Positions 17,702 to 25,900 of a stretch of DNA of 64,000 nt are shown one piece after another (within the stretch, counting starts at the first letter, position 1; each line of letters starts with the position of its first letter). The stretch comes from Speluncibacter jeojiensis (GTDB lineage: Bacteria > Actinomycetota > Actinomycetes > Mycobacteriales > Mycobacteriaceae). The position numbers were made by a program, and so were the translations under genes. The stretch covers positions 62,001 to 126,000 of the forward strand of contig NZ_JAAIVF010000005.1 in assembly GCF_029589495.1 (NCBI RefSeq), written 5' to 3'. The notes beneath the pieces are model-generated. The model was not told where the DNA came from. It worked only from the letters and a program-made list of their open reading frames with translations, and made no database searches.

Positions 17702-17728
17702 CTGTGAGAATTCCCAGAGTACTCACAG
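17702..17728. promoter_or_regulatory. Inverted repeat upstream of phoP
   Basis: CTGTGAG (17702-17708) and CTCACAG (17722-17728) form a perfect 7-base inverted repeat. TCACAG is the core of the PhoP box half-site described for M. tuberculosis, although PhoP prefers direct repeats. The site sits 36 bases before the chosen phoP ATG, suited to autoregulation. It also lies between gdx and phoP, so it may serve either. Confidence 0.4.
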
Positions 17729-17764
17729 GAAGTGACCAGGCCGGACACAGCGGAAGTCGGCAGA

Positions 17765-18505
17765 ATGGAAAGCGTGACCTCAGCCAATGCCGCCGTAGTG
17801 AACCCTTCCACGGCCAAGGGCGCCAAGGTGCTCGTGGTCGACGACGAACCCAATATCGTCGAACTGCTCTCGGTCAGTCTGCAGTTCGTCGGGTACGACG
17901 TCGAGACCGCCGCCGATGGTCCGAGCGCCCTCGACAGGGCGCGAAGTTTCCGCCCCGACGTCGTCATCCTCGACGTGATGATGCCGGGCATGGACGGGTT
18001 CGGGCTGCTGCGTCGGCTCCGCGGCGACGGCATGGATGCGCCCGCCCTGTTCCTGACCGCGCGCGACTCAGTCGAGGACAAGGTCACCGGATTGACCCTC
18101 GGCGGGGACGACTACGTCACCAAGCCGTTCAGCCTCGAGGAGGTCATGGCGCGACTGGAGGCCATCCTGCGGCGCACTGGCAAGTCCTCGGCCGCTCCGG
18201 AGTCGTCCAAGCTGTGCTTCGCCGACATCGTCCTCGACGAGGACACCCACGAGGCGTGGAAGGACGGGGTGCAGGTCTCGCTGTCGCCGACCGAGTTCAC
18301 CCTGCTGCGGTACTTCATGGTCAACGCGGGGACGGTGCTGAGCAAGCAGCGCATCCTCGATCACGTCTGGCACTACGACTTCGGCGGCGAGGTCAATGTC
18401 GTCGAGTCGTACGTCTCCTACCTGCGCCGCAAGATCGACACGGGGGACAAGCGGTTGATCCACACCCTGCGTGGCGTCGGGTACGTCCTGCGCGAGCCGC
18501 GATGA
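17765..18505 (+). CDS. phoP: Response regulator PhoP
   Basis: 246 residues from ATG 17765; GTG 17774 and a longer start at 17732 are alternatives. OmpR/PhoB family: receiver domain (about 20-135) with acidic pocket DDEP, phospho-acceptor Asp in VVILDVMMPGMDGFGLLRRL, Thr and Lys in LFLTARDS and DDYVTKPFS; DNA-binding winged helix (about 150-245) with LSPTEFTLLRYFMVNAGTVL and GEVNVVESYVSYLRRKID. Long stretches match M. tuberculosis PhoP (Rv0757) as I recall it, including FLTARDS and HTLRGVGYVLREPR at the end. In mycobacteria PhoP controls cell-envelope lipids, pH response and virulence. Its TGA overlaps the phoR ATG. Confidence 0.93.
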   Translation: MESVTSANAAVVNPSTAKGAKVLVVDDEPNIVELLSVSLQFVGYDVETAADGPSALDRARSFRPDVVILDVMMPGMDGFGLLRRLRGDGMDAPALFLTARDSVEDKVTGLTLGGDDYVTKPFSLEEVMARLEAILRRTGKSSAAPESSKLCFADIVLDEDTHEAWKDGVQVSLSPTEFTLLRYFMVNAGTVLSKQRILDHVWHYDFGGEVNVVESYVSYLRRKIDTGDKRLIHTLRGVGYVLREPR

Positions 18506-20037
18506 CCCAGCGGGCGCACCGGTGGTCGCGCGGGATTCCGTTGCGGGTCACACTGGTCGCCACCCTGCTCGTGCTCGTCGGGCTGGGTCTGCTGGCCTCC
18601 GGGTTCGCGGTCACCTCTGCCCTGCGCAGTTCGCTGATCTCGCGCACCGATGCGCAGCTGCTCGGGGCGGCGGACGGCTGGGCCAAGCCGCATCGCGAGT
18701 TCCGGGTGATCCCGCCGGAGAGCCGGCCCGGTCCCGGGCGCCCGCCGACGCCGTTCTTCGTGCAGATCATCCCCACCGACGGTTCGCCGAAGCAGGTCGT
18801 CAACGACGGATCCGCCGAGCCGCTGCTGCCGGCGAACGGTGATGTCGGCCCGACCCCGGTAACGATCGGTTCGGCGGACGACTCGAACGCCCGCTGGCGT
18901 GCGGTCACCACCCGCTCGACTTACGGCATCGCCACGGTGGCCATCGAACTGACCGACGTCGACGACACCGTCACCCACCTGATCTGGCTGCAACTGCTCA
19001 TCGGCAGCGCCGTCCTGGTCGTGCTCGGCGGTCTGGGCTACCTGGTGGTGCGGCGCAGCCTGGAACCGCTGACCGAGGTGGAGAAGACCGCCGCAGCCAT
19101 CGCGGAGGGTGACCTGCACAGCCGAGTTCCCGAGGGCGACAGCGGAACCGAGGTCGGTCGGCTGTTCAAGTCGATCAATGGCATGCTCACCCAGATCCAG
19201 CGCGCGTTCGCCGCCACCGAGGAGTCGGAGGCGGCCGCGCGCCGGTCCGAGGAGAAGATGCGCCGGTTCATCACCGACGCCAGCCACGAATTGCGCACGC
19301 CGCTGACCACCATCCGCGGGTTCGCCGAGCTCTACCGACAGGGGGCCGCCCGCGACACCGGTCTGCTGATGAAGCGCATCGAGGGCGAGGCCTCGCGAAT
19401 GGGCATCCTGGTCGAGGACCTGCTGATGCTCGCCCGGCTCGACGCGCAGCGGCCGCTCGAACGGCTGCCTGTCGACCTGCTGGTGCTGGCCACCGATGCC
19501 GTGCACGACGCGAAGGCCGTCGACCCGGTGCGCACCATCCGGCTCGAGGTGGTCGACGGGCCCGGCACCCCGGAGGTCCTCGGCGACGACGCCCGGCTGC
19601 GCCAGGTGCTCGGCAACCTGGTCAGCAACGCCCTGCGGTACACGCCGGTCTCGGCGACTGTGACAATCCGGGTGGGGACCGGCGCCACCGAGGCGTTCCT
19701 CGAGGTCGCCGACAACGGTCCGGGCCTGAGCGCCGAGGACGCCGAGCGCGTCTTCGAACGCTTCTACCGCGCCGACACGTCGCGGACCCGCGAGAGCGGC
19801 GGCACCGGGCTGGGGCTGTCGATCGTCGCGGCGCTGGTCGCCGCCCACGACGGCACGGTCACCCTCGACAGCGCACCCGGCCGCGGTGCGACGTTCCGGG
19901 TGACGCTGCCACGCCCGCACGGACCCGGACACCCGGACGCCGGCTCCGTCGGTCCGTCCGATTCGGACGGGGCCGATGAGGACGGGGCCGACGGGGACTG
20001 CGACGCGGTCAGCGGTGCCGGGCAAGCCTTTTCGTGA
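18502..20037 (+). CDS. phoR: Sensor histidine kinase PhoR
   Basis: 511 residues, ATG overlapping the phoP stop (ATGA). Transmembrane helix 1 (about 15-40), extracytoplasmic sensor of ~120 residues, transmembrane helix 2 (about 157-180), HAMP (about 180-235, EVEKTAAAIAEGDLHSRVPE), DHp domain with phospho-acceptor His in DASHELRTPLTTIRGFAELY (about 258), and HATPase_c with N box NLVSNALRYTPV, G1 DNGPGL and G2 GGTGLGLSIV. The last ~40 residues (GSVGPSDSDGADEDGADGDC) form an acidic tail not needed for the kinase. The final 29 bases overlap the convergent aldehyde dehydrogenase gene. Confidence 0.93.
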   Translation: MTQRAHRWSRGIPLRVTLVATLLVLVGLGLLASGFAVTSALRSSLISRTDAQLLGAADGWAKPHREFRVIPPESRPGPGRPPTPFFVQIIPTDGSPKQVVNDGSAEPLLPANGDVGPTPVTIGSADDSNARWRAVTTRSTYGIATVAIELTDVDDTVTHLIWLQLLIGSAVLVVLGGLGYLVVRRSLEPLTEVEKTAAAIAEGDLHSRVPEGDSGTEVGRLFKSINGMLTQIQRAFAATEESEAAARRSEEKMRRFITDASHELRTPLTTIRGFAELYRQGAARDTGLLMKRIEGEASRMGILVEDLLMLARLDAQRPLERLPVDLLVLATDAVHDAKAVDPVRTIRLEVVDGPGTPEVLGDDARLRQVLGNLVSNALRYTPVSATVTIRVGTGATEAFLEVADNGPGLSAEDAERVFERFYRADTSRTRESGGTGLGLSIVAALVAAHDGTVTLDSAPGRGATFRVTLPRPHGPGHPDAGSVGPSDSDGADEDGADGDCDAVSGAGQAFS

Positions 20038-21463
20038 CAGCCTTGCGCTGCTGTTCGGCGTAGCGCACGATCGCCTTCGTCATCGTCGGCGAGTAGGGCG
20101 TCGCGATGATCGAGGCCAGTGAGAACGGGAAGCCGTGCGCGGCGATGGGCCGCAGGTGCGAGAACGTGTCGAAGCCGAACTTGCCGTGGTACGAGCCCAT
20201 CCCGGACCGTCCCACCCCGCCGAACGGCAGGTGGTGCATGGCGTTGACCAGCCCGAAGTCGTTGCGGTTGACGCTTCCCGAGCGGGTGCTGCGGAAGAAG
20301 CGCCGGAAGTCGTGGTCGTCGTCGCCGTACCAGTAGCTGCTCAGCGGGCTCGGCCGGCCGCCCAGGTAGTCGATGACCTCAGCGATGTCCTCGTAGCCGT
20401 GCACCGCCAGTACCGGCCCGAAGATCTCCTCGTCGGCGATGCGCATCGCGTCGGTGACCCCCGTGACCACGGTCGGCGCGATCTTGCGGGATGCCGCCGC
20501 CGGCAGCAGTTCGCCGTCCGGGGCTGCGGACCGGATGGTCGCGCCCTTCGCGGCGGCGTCGTCGAGCACGTCGAGCACACGCCGGTACTGCTGCTCGTCG
20601 ATGATCGAGACGTACTGGTCGTTGTCGGCGACCCGCGGGTACCGGTCGCGCCAGCTGCCGATCAGCGCGTCGACGAAGCTCTCGACGTGGCCGACGGGGA
20701 CGAAGGCCAGATCCGGCGACAGACAGGTCTGCCCGCTGTTGACCATCCGGGCCGCCCCGATGCGCGTTGCGGCGCGGTCGATGTCGGCGGTCGGTGCGAC
20801 GACGGCGGGGTTCTTGCCGCCCAGTTCGAGGGTGACCGGTGTCAGGTTCTCCGCCGCGGCCCGTTGGATCTGCTTGCCGGTGGCGGTCGAGCCGGTGAAG
20901 AACAGGTGGTCGAAGGGCAGCGCGGCGAACTCGGCCCCGGACGCGATCTCCTTGGTGACCACCACCAGTTCGTCGGCCGAGAAGAACCGCGGCGCAAGCT
21001 CGGCAAGCACCTGCGTCATCCGCGGCGTCGTCGACGACGGGCGCAGCATGACGCGGTTGCCGGCAGCGAGCGCGGCGGCGGCCGGTTGGGCGACCAATTG
21101 CAGCGGGAAGTTCCACGGGCCGATGATGCCGACGACACCGAGTGGGACCGGATGGGCCTCCATGGTGACGCCGGCCAACCGCGCCAACGGCTTCGGGCGC
21201 TCCGGCCGCATCCAGCGCTCGAGGTTCTTCTGCATGTACGCCATCTCGTTCAGCCCGCTGATGACGTCGGCGACCAACGACAGCGCCTGTGGCCGGGTGC
21301 CGTAGTCGAGCGCGAGCGCATCGCAGAGACGCTCGCGCCCGTCGAGCAGCATCGCCTCGAGCCGGTCGATGCGCTCGCGTCGGATCGCGGCGTCGGGGAA
21401 GCCGTCGGCGACGAAGACCGAACGCTGGCGGGCGAACATCTGCTCGAGTTGATCGGTGCTCAC
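20009..21463 (-). CDS. NAD(P)-dependent aldehyde dehydrogenase
   Basis: 484 residues from GTG. Classic ALDH fold: GVVGIIGPWNFPLQLVAQPAAAALAAGN (cofactor and oxyanion Asn), FFTGSTATGKQI, general base Glu in TLELGGKNPAVV, catalytic Cys in NSGQTCLSPD (about 250), and EIFGPVLAVHGYED. The short C-terminal bridge with FGGVGRSGMGSYHGKFGFDTFSH is the class-3/coniferyl-aldehyde dehydrogenase type, which oxidises hydrophobic aldehydes. Stands where mycobacteria keep an ALDH near phoPR. It overlaps phoR tail-to-tail by 29 bases, so transcription of the two may interfere. Confidence 0.92.
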   Translation of the reverse strand: MSTDQLEQMFARQRSVFVADGFPDAAIRRERIDRLEAMLLDGRERLCDALALDYGTRPQALSLVADVISGLNEMAYMQKNLERWMRPERPKPLARLAGVTMEAHPVPLGVVGIIGPWNFPLQLVAQPAAAALAAGNRVMLRPSSTTPRMTQVLAELAPRFFSADELVVVTKEIASGAEFAALPFDHLFFTGSTATGKQIQRAAAENLTPVTLELGGKNPAVVAPTADIDRAATRIGAARMVNSGQTCLSPDLAFVPVGHVESFVDALIGSWRDRYPRVADNDQYVSIIDEQQYRRVLDVLDDAAAKGATIRSAAPDGELLPAAASRKIAPTVVTGVTDAMRIADEEIFGPVLAVHGYEDIAEVIDYLGGRPSPLSSYWYGDDDHDFRRFFRSTRSGSVNRNDFGLVNAMHHLPFGGVGRSGMGSYHGKFGFDTFSHLRPIAAHGFPFSLASIIATPYSPTMTKAIVRYAEQQRKAVTKRLARHR

Positions 21464-21501
21464 CCGGCCAGCCTAACGATCAAGCATTTGCTCGGGAAGG
21501 T

Positions 21502-21930
21502 TCAGTCGGCGGGGACGAACTCGCCGTGTCCGGCCTCGCGCAGCGCTGCGCGCAGCTTGGTCAGGGCCTCGTCCATCACCTCGGCCGGCGTGTTCGGATC
21601 GGCCTTGGCCAGGTTGAACCCGGACATGTCCCAGGCGGGGAAGACGTGCAGGTGCACGTGCGCAACCTCGAACCCGGCGATGAGCATGCCGATGCGGGGC
21701 GCCTCGAAGGCCGACTGCACCGCTTGGCCGACATACTGGGCGACCTCGTTGCAGCGGGCGAACAGTGCCGGATCGATGGACTGCCACTGGTCGACCTCCT
21801 GCCGCGGCACCACGAGGGTGTGGCCCCCCGCGACCGGGGCGATGGTGAGGAACGCGACCACGTCGTCGTCCTGCCATACGAATCGGCCGGGCAGCTCGCC
21901 GGAGATGATCATGCTGAATACCGATGCCAT
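21502..21930 (-). CDS. HIT-family nucleotide hydrolase/transferase
   Basis: 142 residues from ATG 21930. Histidine-triad motif HVHLHVFP (H-x-H-x-H, about 108-114) with the central nucleophilic His, a conserved FLTIAPVAGGHTLVVPR strand-loop that holds the nucleotide, and the C-terminal helix LTKLRAALREAG. Usual substrates are AMP-lysine, AMP-NH2 or dinucleoside polyphosphates. Mycobacteria carry a HIT gene (Rv0759c) beside phoPR, in agreement with this location. It lies 38 bases upstream of the ALDH gene on the same strand. Confidence 0.9.
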   Translation of the reverse strand: MASVFSMIISGELPGRFVWQDDDVVAFLTIAPVAGGHTLVVPRQEVDQWQSIDPALFARCNEVAQYVGQAVQSAFEAPRIGMLIAGFEVAHVHLHVFPAWDMSGFNLAKADPNTPAEVMDEALTKLRAALREAGHGEFVPAD

Positions 21931-22057
21931 GACCAAGAGCATCGACCATCCCGGGTGAATCCGCCAACGGGGACCGGACCCGGGTGGGCGGCCCTCTCAC
22001 AGCAAGCTGCTAGGCAGAACCAAGGGCCGACAAATTTCCAGGTCCCAGGCTTGCAGC

Positions 22058-23311
22058 ATGACGACGAACTCGTTGGAAGTAGCCGAGACGGCGCAGCCGC
22101 GCGCAGTCGCCGCGCCCACCCTGGACCTGGTGATCCCGGTGTACAACGAGGAGAAGGATCTCGAGCGGTGCGTGCGGCGGCTGCACGCGCACGTCCGCAC
22201 GGAGATCCCGTACTCGGCGCGCATCACCATCGCGGACAACGCGAGCACCGACGCGACCATGACGGTCGCGCGCCGGCTCGAGGCCGAACTCGACGAGGTC
22301 CGGGTGGTGCACCTCGACGAGAAGGGCCGCGGCCGTGCGCTGCGCGCGGTGTGGGGCGCCTCGGATGCGACCGTCGTCGCGTACATGGACGTCGACCTGT
22401 CCACCGACCTCAACGCGCTGATGCCGCTGGTGGCGCCGCTGCTCTCGCGGCACTCGGACCTGGCGATCGGCACCCGGCTGTCCCGCGACTCGCGGGTGGT
22501 GCGCGGACCGAAGCGCGAATTCATCTCGCGCTGCTACAACCTGATCCTGCGCAGTGCGCTGCACGCCCGGTTCTCGGATGCCCAGTGCGGCTTCAAGGCC
22601 ATCCGCACCGACGTTGCGCGGCGGCTGCTGCCGCTGGTGGAGGACACCGGATGGTTCTTCGACACCGAGCTGCTGGTGATCGCCGAACGGGCGGGCCTGC
22701 GCATCCACGAGGTGCCGGTCGACTGGGTCGACGACCCGGACAGCACGGTGGACATCGTTGCCACCGCGGTCGCGGACCTCAAGGGCGTGGTGCGGGTCGG
22801 ACGGGCGTTGACGACCGGCGCGCTTCCGGTGGCGGAACTGCGGGCGGCGCTGGGACGCGAACCGGTCGCGGTGAGCGGTGTGCCGCGCGGCATGGTCGGG
22901 CAGCTGGTGCGGTTCGGCGTGGTCGGCGTGATCAGCACCCTCGCGTACGCGCTGCTGTACCTGGGCCTGCACCCGGTGATGGGTGCACAGGCCGCGAACT
23001 TCGTCGCGCTGCTGATCACCGCGATCGGCAACACGGCCGCCAACCGGGCGTTCACGTTCGGCGTGCGCGGCGCGCAGGGCGCGGCCAAACACCAACTGCA
23101 GGGGCTCGTCGTGTTCGGGCTCGGACTGTTGCTGACCAGCGGCTCGCTGTTCGTCCTGCACAGCGCGGTCCCGGGTGCGCCGAAGCACGTGGAACTGGCG
23201 GTGCTGGTGATCGCGAACCTGGTCGCCACCCTGATCCGGTTCATCGGACTTCGGTTCGTGTTCCGGCACGCGCCGGCGGAGACTGCCGCACAGGCTGATT
23301 CGCCGTCGTGA
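22058..23311 (+). CDS. GT2 glycosyltransferase fused to GtrA membrane domain
   Basis: 417 residues. Residues ~20-265 are a GT-A glycosyltransferase of the dolichol-phosphate-mannose synthase type: DLVIPVYNEEKDLERCVRRL, VVHLDEKGRGRALR, metal-binding DVDLSTD (D-x-D), and the QCGFKAIR and GWFFDTELLVIA segments. Residues ~283-405 contain four hydrophobic helices of the GtrA family (LVRFGVVGVISTLAYALLYL). Such fusions make polyprenyl-phosphate sugars and flip or pass them across the membrane. It overlaps the GT39 gene by GTGA, so the lipid-linked sugar is probably the donor for that enzyme. Confidence 0.9.
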   Translation: MTTNSLEVAETAQPRAVAAPTLDLVIPVYNEEKDLERCVRRLHAHVRTEIPYSARITIADNASTDATMTVARRLEAELDEVRVVHLDEKGRGRALRAVWGASDATVVAYMDVDLSTDLNALMPLVAPLLSRHSDLAIGTRLSRDSRVVRGPKREFISRCYNLILRSALHARFSDAQCGFKAIRTDVARRLLPLVEDTGWFFDTELLVIAERAGLRIHEVPVDWVDDPDSTVDIVATAVADLKGVVRVGRALTTGALPVAELRAALGREPVAVSGVPRGMVGQLVRFGVVGVISTLAYALLYLGLHPVMGAQAANFVALLITAIGNTAANRAFTFGVRGAQGAAKHQLQGLVVFGLGLLLTSGSLFVLHSAVPGAPKHVELAVLVIANLVATLIRFIGLRFVFRHAPAETAAQADSPS

Positions 23312-25377
23312 CCGCGACCGTCCCGGTCGTGCCACCGCATCTCGCCGACCCGGCACCGGCGCAGCGCCGGGTCGGGTGGCAGCTCTGGGCCCTGACCGTG
23401 CTGCTGATCGGCACCGCGGTGGGGTACCTGTGGGATCTCGCGGCCTCCGGCTGGGCCAATGCCTTCTATTCGGCTGCGGCGCAGGCCGGATCGGTGAGCT
23501 GGAAGGCGATGCTGTTCGGCTCGTCCGATGCCGCCAACTCGATCACCGTCGACAAGCCGCCGATGTCGCTGTGGGTGATGGACCTGTCGGTCCGGTTGTT
23601 CGGGCTCAGCCCATGGAGCATCCTGGTCCCGCAGGCCCTGATCGGCGTCGCCTCCGTGGCGCTGCTGTGGGCCACCGTGCGACGGCAGTTCGGCGACGAG
23701 GCGGGCCTGCTCGCGGGGCTGTGCCTGGCGCTCACCCCGATCGCCGCGGTGATGTTCCGCTTCAACAACCCCGACGCGCTGCTGGTGCTGTTGATGATCG
23801 CGGGTGTGTGGGCCGTGCTGCGCGCCGTGGAGGACGGCCGCACCCGCTGGCTGGTGCTGTGCGGGATGTTCGTCGGATTCGGATTCCTGACCAAGCAACT
23901 GCAGGTGATGCTGGTCGTGCCGCCACTCGCCTGTACTTACTTGCTGGCGGGGCCGCCGAAGCTCGGTGCGCGGCTGTGGCAACTGCTGGCCGCGCTCGGC
24001 GCGATGATCGTCGCCGCGGGATGGTGGCTCACGGTGGTCGCGCTGTGGCCCGCATCGTCGCGTCCGTACATCGGCGGTTCCCAGAACAACTCGGTTCTCG
24101 ACCTGACCCTGGGCTACAACGGTTTCGGCCGGCTCACCGGCGACGAGAAGGGGAGTGTCGGGGGTTTCGGCGGCAAGGGTCCCGGTGGTGGACCCGGCGG
24201 CGGCATGTGGGGCAGCTCCGGTCTGGGGCGGATGTTCGAGCCGGCGCAGGGCGGACAGATCGCGTGGCTGATCCCGGCCGCGCTGATCCTGCTCGTCGCC
24301 GGGATCGTGCTGTGCGGCCGGGCGCCCCGCACGCATCTGCCGCGGGCCGCGTTCGTGGCGTGGGGCGGTTGGTTGCTGGTGACCGGCCTGACGTTCAGCT
24401 TCATGTCCGGGATCTTCCACCCGTACTACACGGTCGCGCTGGCACCGGCGGTCGCCGCGCTCGTGGGCGCCGGGTCGGTCTGGCTCTGGCAGCGGCGTGC
24501 ACGGCCGTGGGTGCGGGTGGTGCTGGCCGTGACGATCGTGGTCACCGCCGTGTGGTCGTGCGCACTGCTCGGGCGCACGCCGGACTTCGTTCCGTGGCTG
24601 CGCTGGCCGGTGGTGGTGATCGGCGTGCTCGCGGCGCTGATCGTGGCCGGGAGCTGGGCGGTGACCTCGCGGGTCGCTCTGATCGGGGTGCTGGCGGCGC
24701 TGGTCACCGGGCTGGCGGGCCCGGCGGCATATGCGGCCGACTCGATCGCCACGCCGCACGAGGGCTCGATGCCGTCCGCGGGACCGCAGGTCCGTGGCGA
24801 GTTCGGGTTCGGCGGTGGACACCACAGTCGGCCGCCGGGCTTCGGCGGCAGGGGTTTCGGCGGCAGGGGTTTCGGTGGCATGGGGTTCGGTGGCATGGGG
24901 TTCGGTCGCCCGCCGGGTGGGTTCGGTCCGGGTGGGTTCGGTCCGGGGGCGGCGGGTCGCGGCGGGCCGCCGATGGGCGGGGCAGCGGGCAGCCTGCTCG
25001 ATGCGTCGAGGCCCAGCGCTCAGACGACCGCGCTGCTCGAGGCCGACGCCGGCCACTTCACCTGGGTCGCCGCCACCGTCGGATCGCAGGTCGCCTCCGG
25101 CTACCAATTGGCGACCCGACTGCCGGTGATGGCGGTCGGCGGTTTCAACGGCACCGACCCGTCACCGACGCTCGCGCAGTTCCAGCAGTACGTGCGCGCG
25201 GGCAAGATCCACTACTTCATCGGCGGCGGCATGCAGGGCATGCTCGAGATGTTCGGCGGAGGACAACGCGAGGGCTCTGATGCGTCGACGCAGATCACGG
25301 ACTGGGTGCAGGCCCACTTCATCGAGCGCACCGTCGACGGGATCAGCGTGTACGACCTGATCGCGCCGCGGGGCTGA
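23308..25377 (+). CDS. GT39-family membrane glycosyltransferase with Gly-rich loop
   Basis: 689 residues. ArnT/PMT-like polytopic enzyme: about 12 helices, with the conserved first loop containing ANSITVDKPPMSLWVMDLSV (the D-K-P-P substrate motif, about residues 75-90) and MFRFNNPDALLVLLM in the next loop. Two glycine-rich insertions are seen: about 285-312 (GGFGGKGPGGGPGGG) and about 499-560, where GFGGRGFGGMGFGG-type repeats occur. The C-terminal ~130 residues are extracytoplasmic and resemble the YkcB-type C-terminal domain (FTWVAATVGSQVASGYQLAT, PVMAVGGFNGTDPSPT). It should use a polyprenyl-phosphate sugar from the upstream GT2-GtrA to modify an envelope molecule. Confidence 0.9.
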   Translation: MTATVPVVPPHLADPAPAQRRVGWQLWALTVLLIGTAVGYLWDLAASGWANAFYSAAAQAGSVSWKAMLFGSSDAANSITVDKPPMSLWVMDLSVRLFGLSPWSILVPQALIGVASVALLWATVRRQFGDEAGLLAGLCLALTPIAAVMFRFNNPDALLVLLMIAGVWAVLRAVEDGRTRWLVLCGMFVGFGFLTKQLQVMLVVPPLACTYLLAGPPKLGARLWQLLAALGAMIVAAGWWLTVVALWPASSRPYIGGSQNNSVLDLTLGYNGFGRLTGDEKGSVGGFGGKGPGGGPGGGMWGSSGLGRMFEPAQGGQIAWLIPAALILLVAGIVLCGRAPRTHLPRAAFVAWGGWLLVTGLTFSFMSGIFHPYYTVALAPAVAALVGAGSVWLWQRRARPWVRVVLAVTIVVTAVWSCALLGRTPDFVPWLRWPVVVIGVLAALIVAGSWAVTSRVALIGVLAALVTGLAGPAAYAADSIATPHEGSMPSAGPQVRGEFGFGGGHHSRPPGFGGRGFGGRGFGGMGFGGMGFGRPPGGFGPGGFGPGAAGRGGPPMGGAAGSLLDASRPSAQTTALLEADAGHFTWVAATVGSQVASGYQLATRLPVMAVGGFNGTDPSPTLAQFQQYVRAGKIHYFIGGGMQGMLEMFGGGQREGSDASTQITDWVQAHFIERTVDGISVYDLIAPRG
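24841..24900 (+). repeat. 15-bp tandem repeat, four units, in GT39 gene
   Basis: Units ttcggcggcaggggt x2 then ttcggtggcatgggg x2, coding F-G-G-[RM]-G. The first and second units are identical and so are the third and fourth, which indicates recent duplication. Confidence 0.9.
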
Positions 25378-25401
25378 CTCCGCAGTGTGGAGCCGACCGG
25401 A

Positions 25402-25791
25402 TCAGTACGAGTACGCCTTCGAGATCGGCGTGTCCGCCGGCGCCGCCGCGCAGTAACCGGCGATCACCTCGACCCCGGAGCGGGTGGAGGCGTCGTCGCC
25501 CGGGCTGCCGCCGAGTTGCGCGCGGATCTGGCGCACGACGTCCATGCGCTGCGGGTCGGTCAGTGTGAGGAAGTGACCGCACGTGGTCCGCTCGATCGGT
25601 GCGCCGGCCGTCGTCGAGGTGGGCCGCGCCGAGCGGGTGGCCGAGGCGGGCACGGGGTGACCGGTCGCGGCGCCGGTGCTCGTCGCGGGTGTGCCGGTAC
25701 CGGTGGACGGCGTGGCCGGTGACGAACTCGAGCAGCCCGCAGCGAACGCGGCACATGCGGTGAGGGCGAGCACTGCGGACAGTCGTTTCAC
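25402..25791 (-). CDS. Small lipoprotein
   Basis: 129 residues, GTG start with ribosome site agaggtg 5 bases upstream. Lipoprotein signal peptide ending F-A-A-G-C (Cys20), a Ser/Thr/Pro/Gly linker (about 21-65), then a compact domain of ~60 residues with two Cys (TTCGHFLTL, AGYCAAAP) that may form a disulfide. Resembles small secreted/lipoprotein hypotheticals of Nocardiaceae in which a conserved Cys pair and D-x-R-M-D helix appear; function unknown. Convergent with the GT39 gene (24 bases apart). Confidence 0.8.
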   Translation of the reverse strand: MKRLSAVLALTACAAFAAGCSSSSPATPSTGTGTPATSTGAATGHPVPASATRSARPTSTTAGAPIERTTCGHFLTLTDPQRMDVVRQIRAQLGGSPGDDASTRSGVEVIAGYCAAAPADTPISKAYSY

Positions 25792-25887
25792 GGATCACCT
25801 CTGCTGACGTGGACGGGCCGGTGCAGCGTAGCGGCCCGGACCCGTCGATCGGTCACGGTGCCTGCGCGGGCGGCGGTCGCGGCACCG

Positions 25888-25893
25888 TAGTCT
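25888..25893 (+). promoter_or_regulatory. Leaderless -10 box of purD
   Basis: TAGTCT with 7 bases to the GTG start codon; no ribosome site is present in between, so the mRNA probably starts at the GTG itself. Confidence 0.5.
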
Positions 25894-25900
25894 GGACCCC

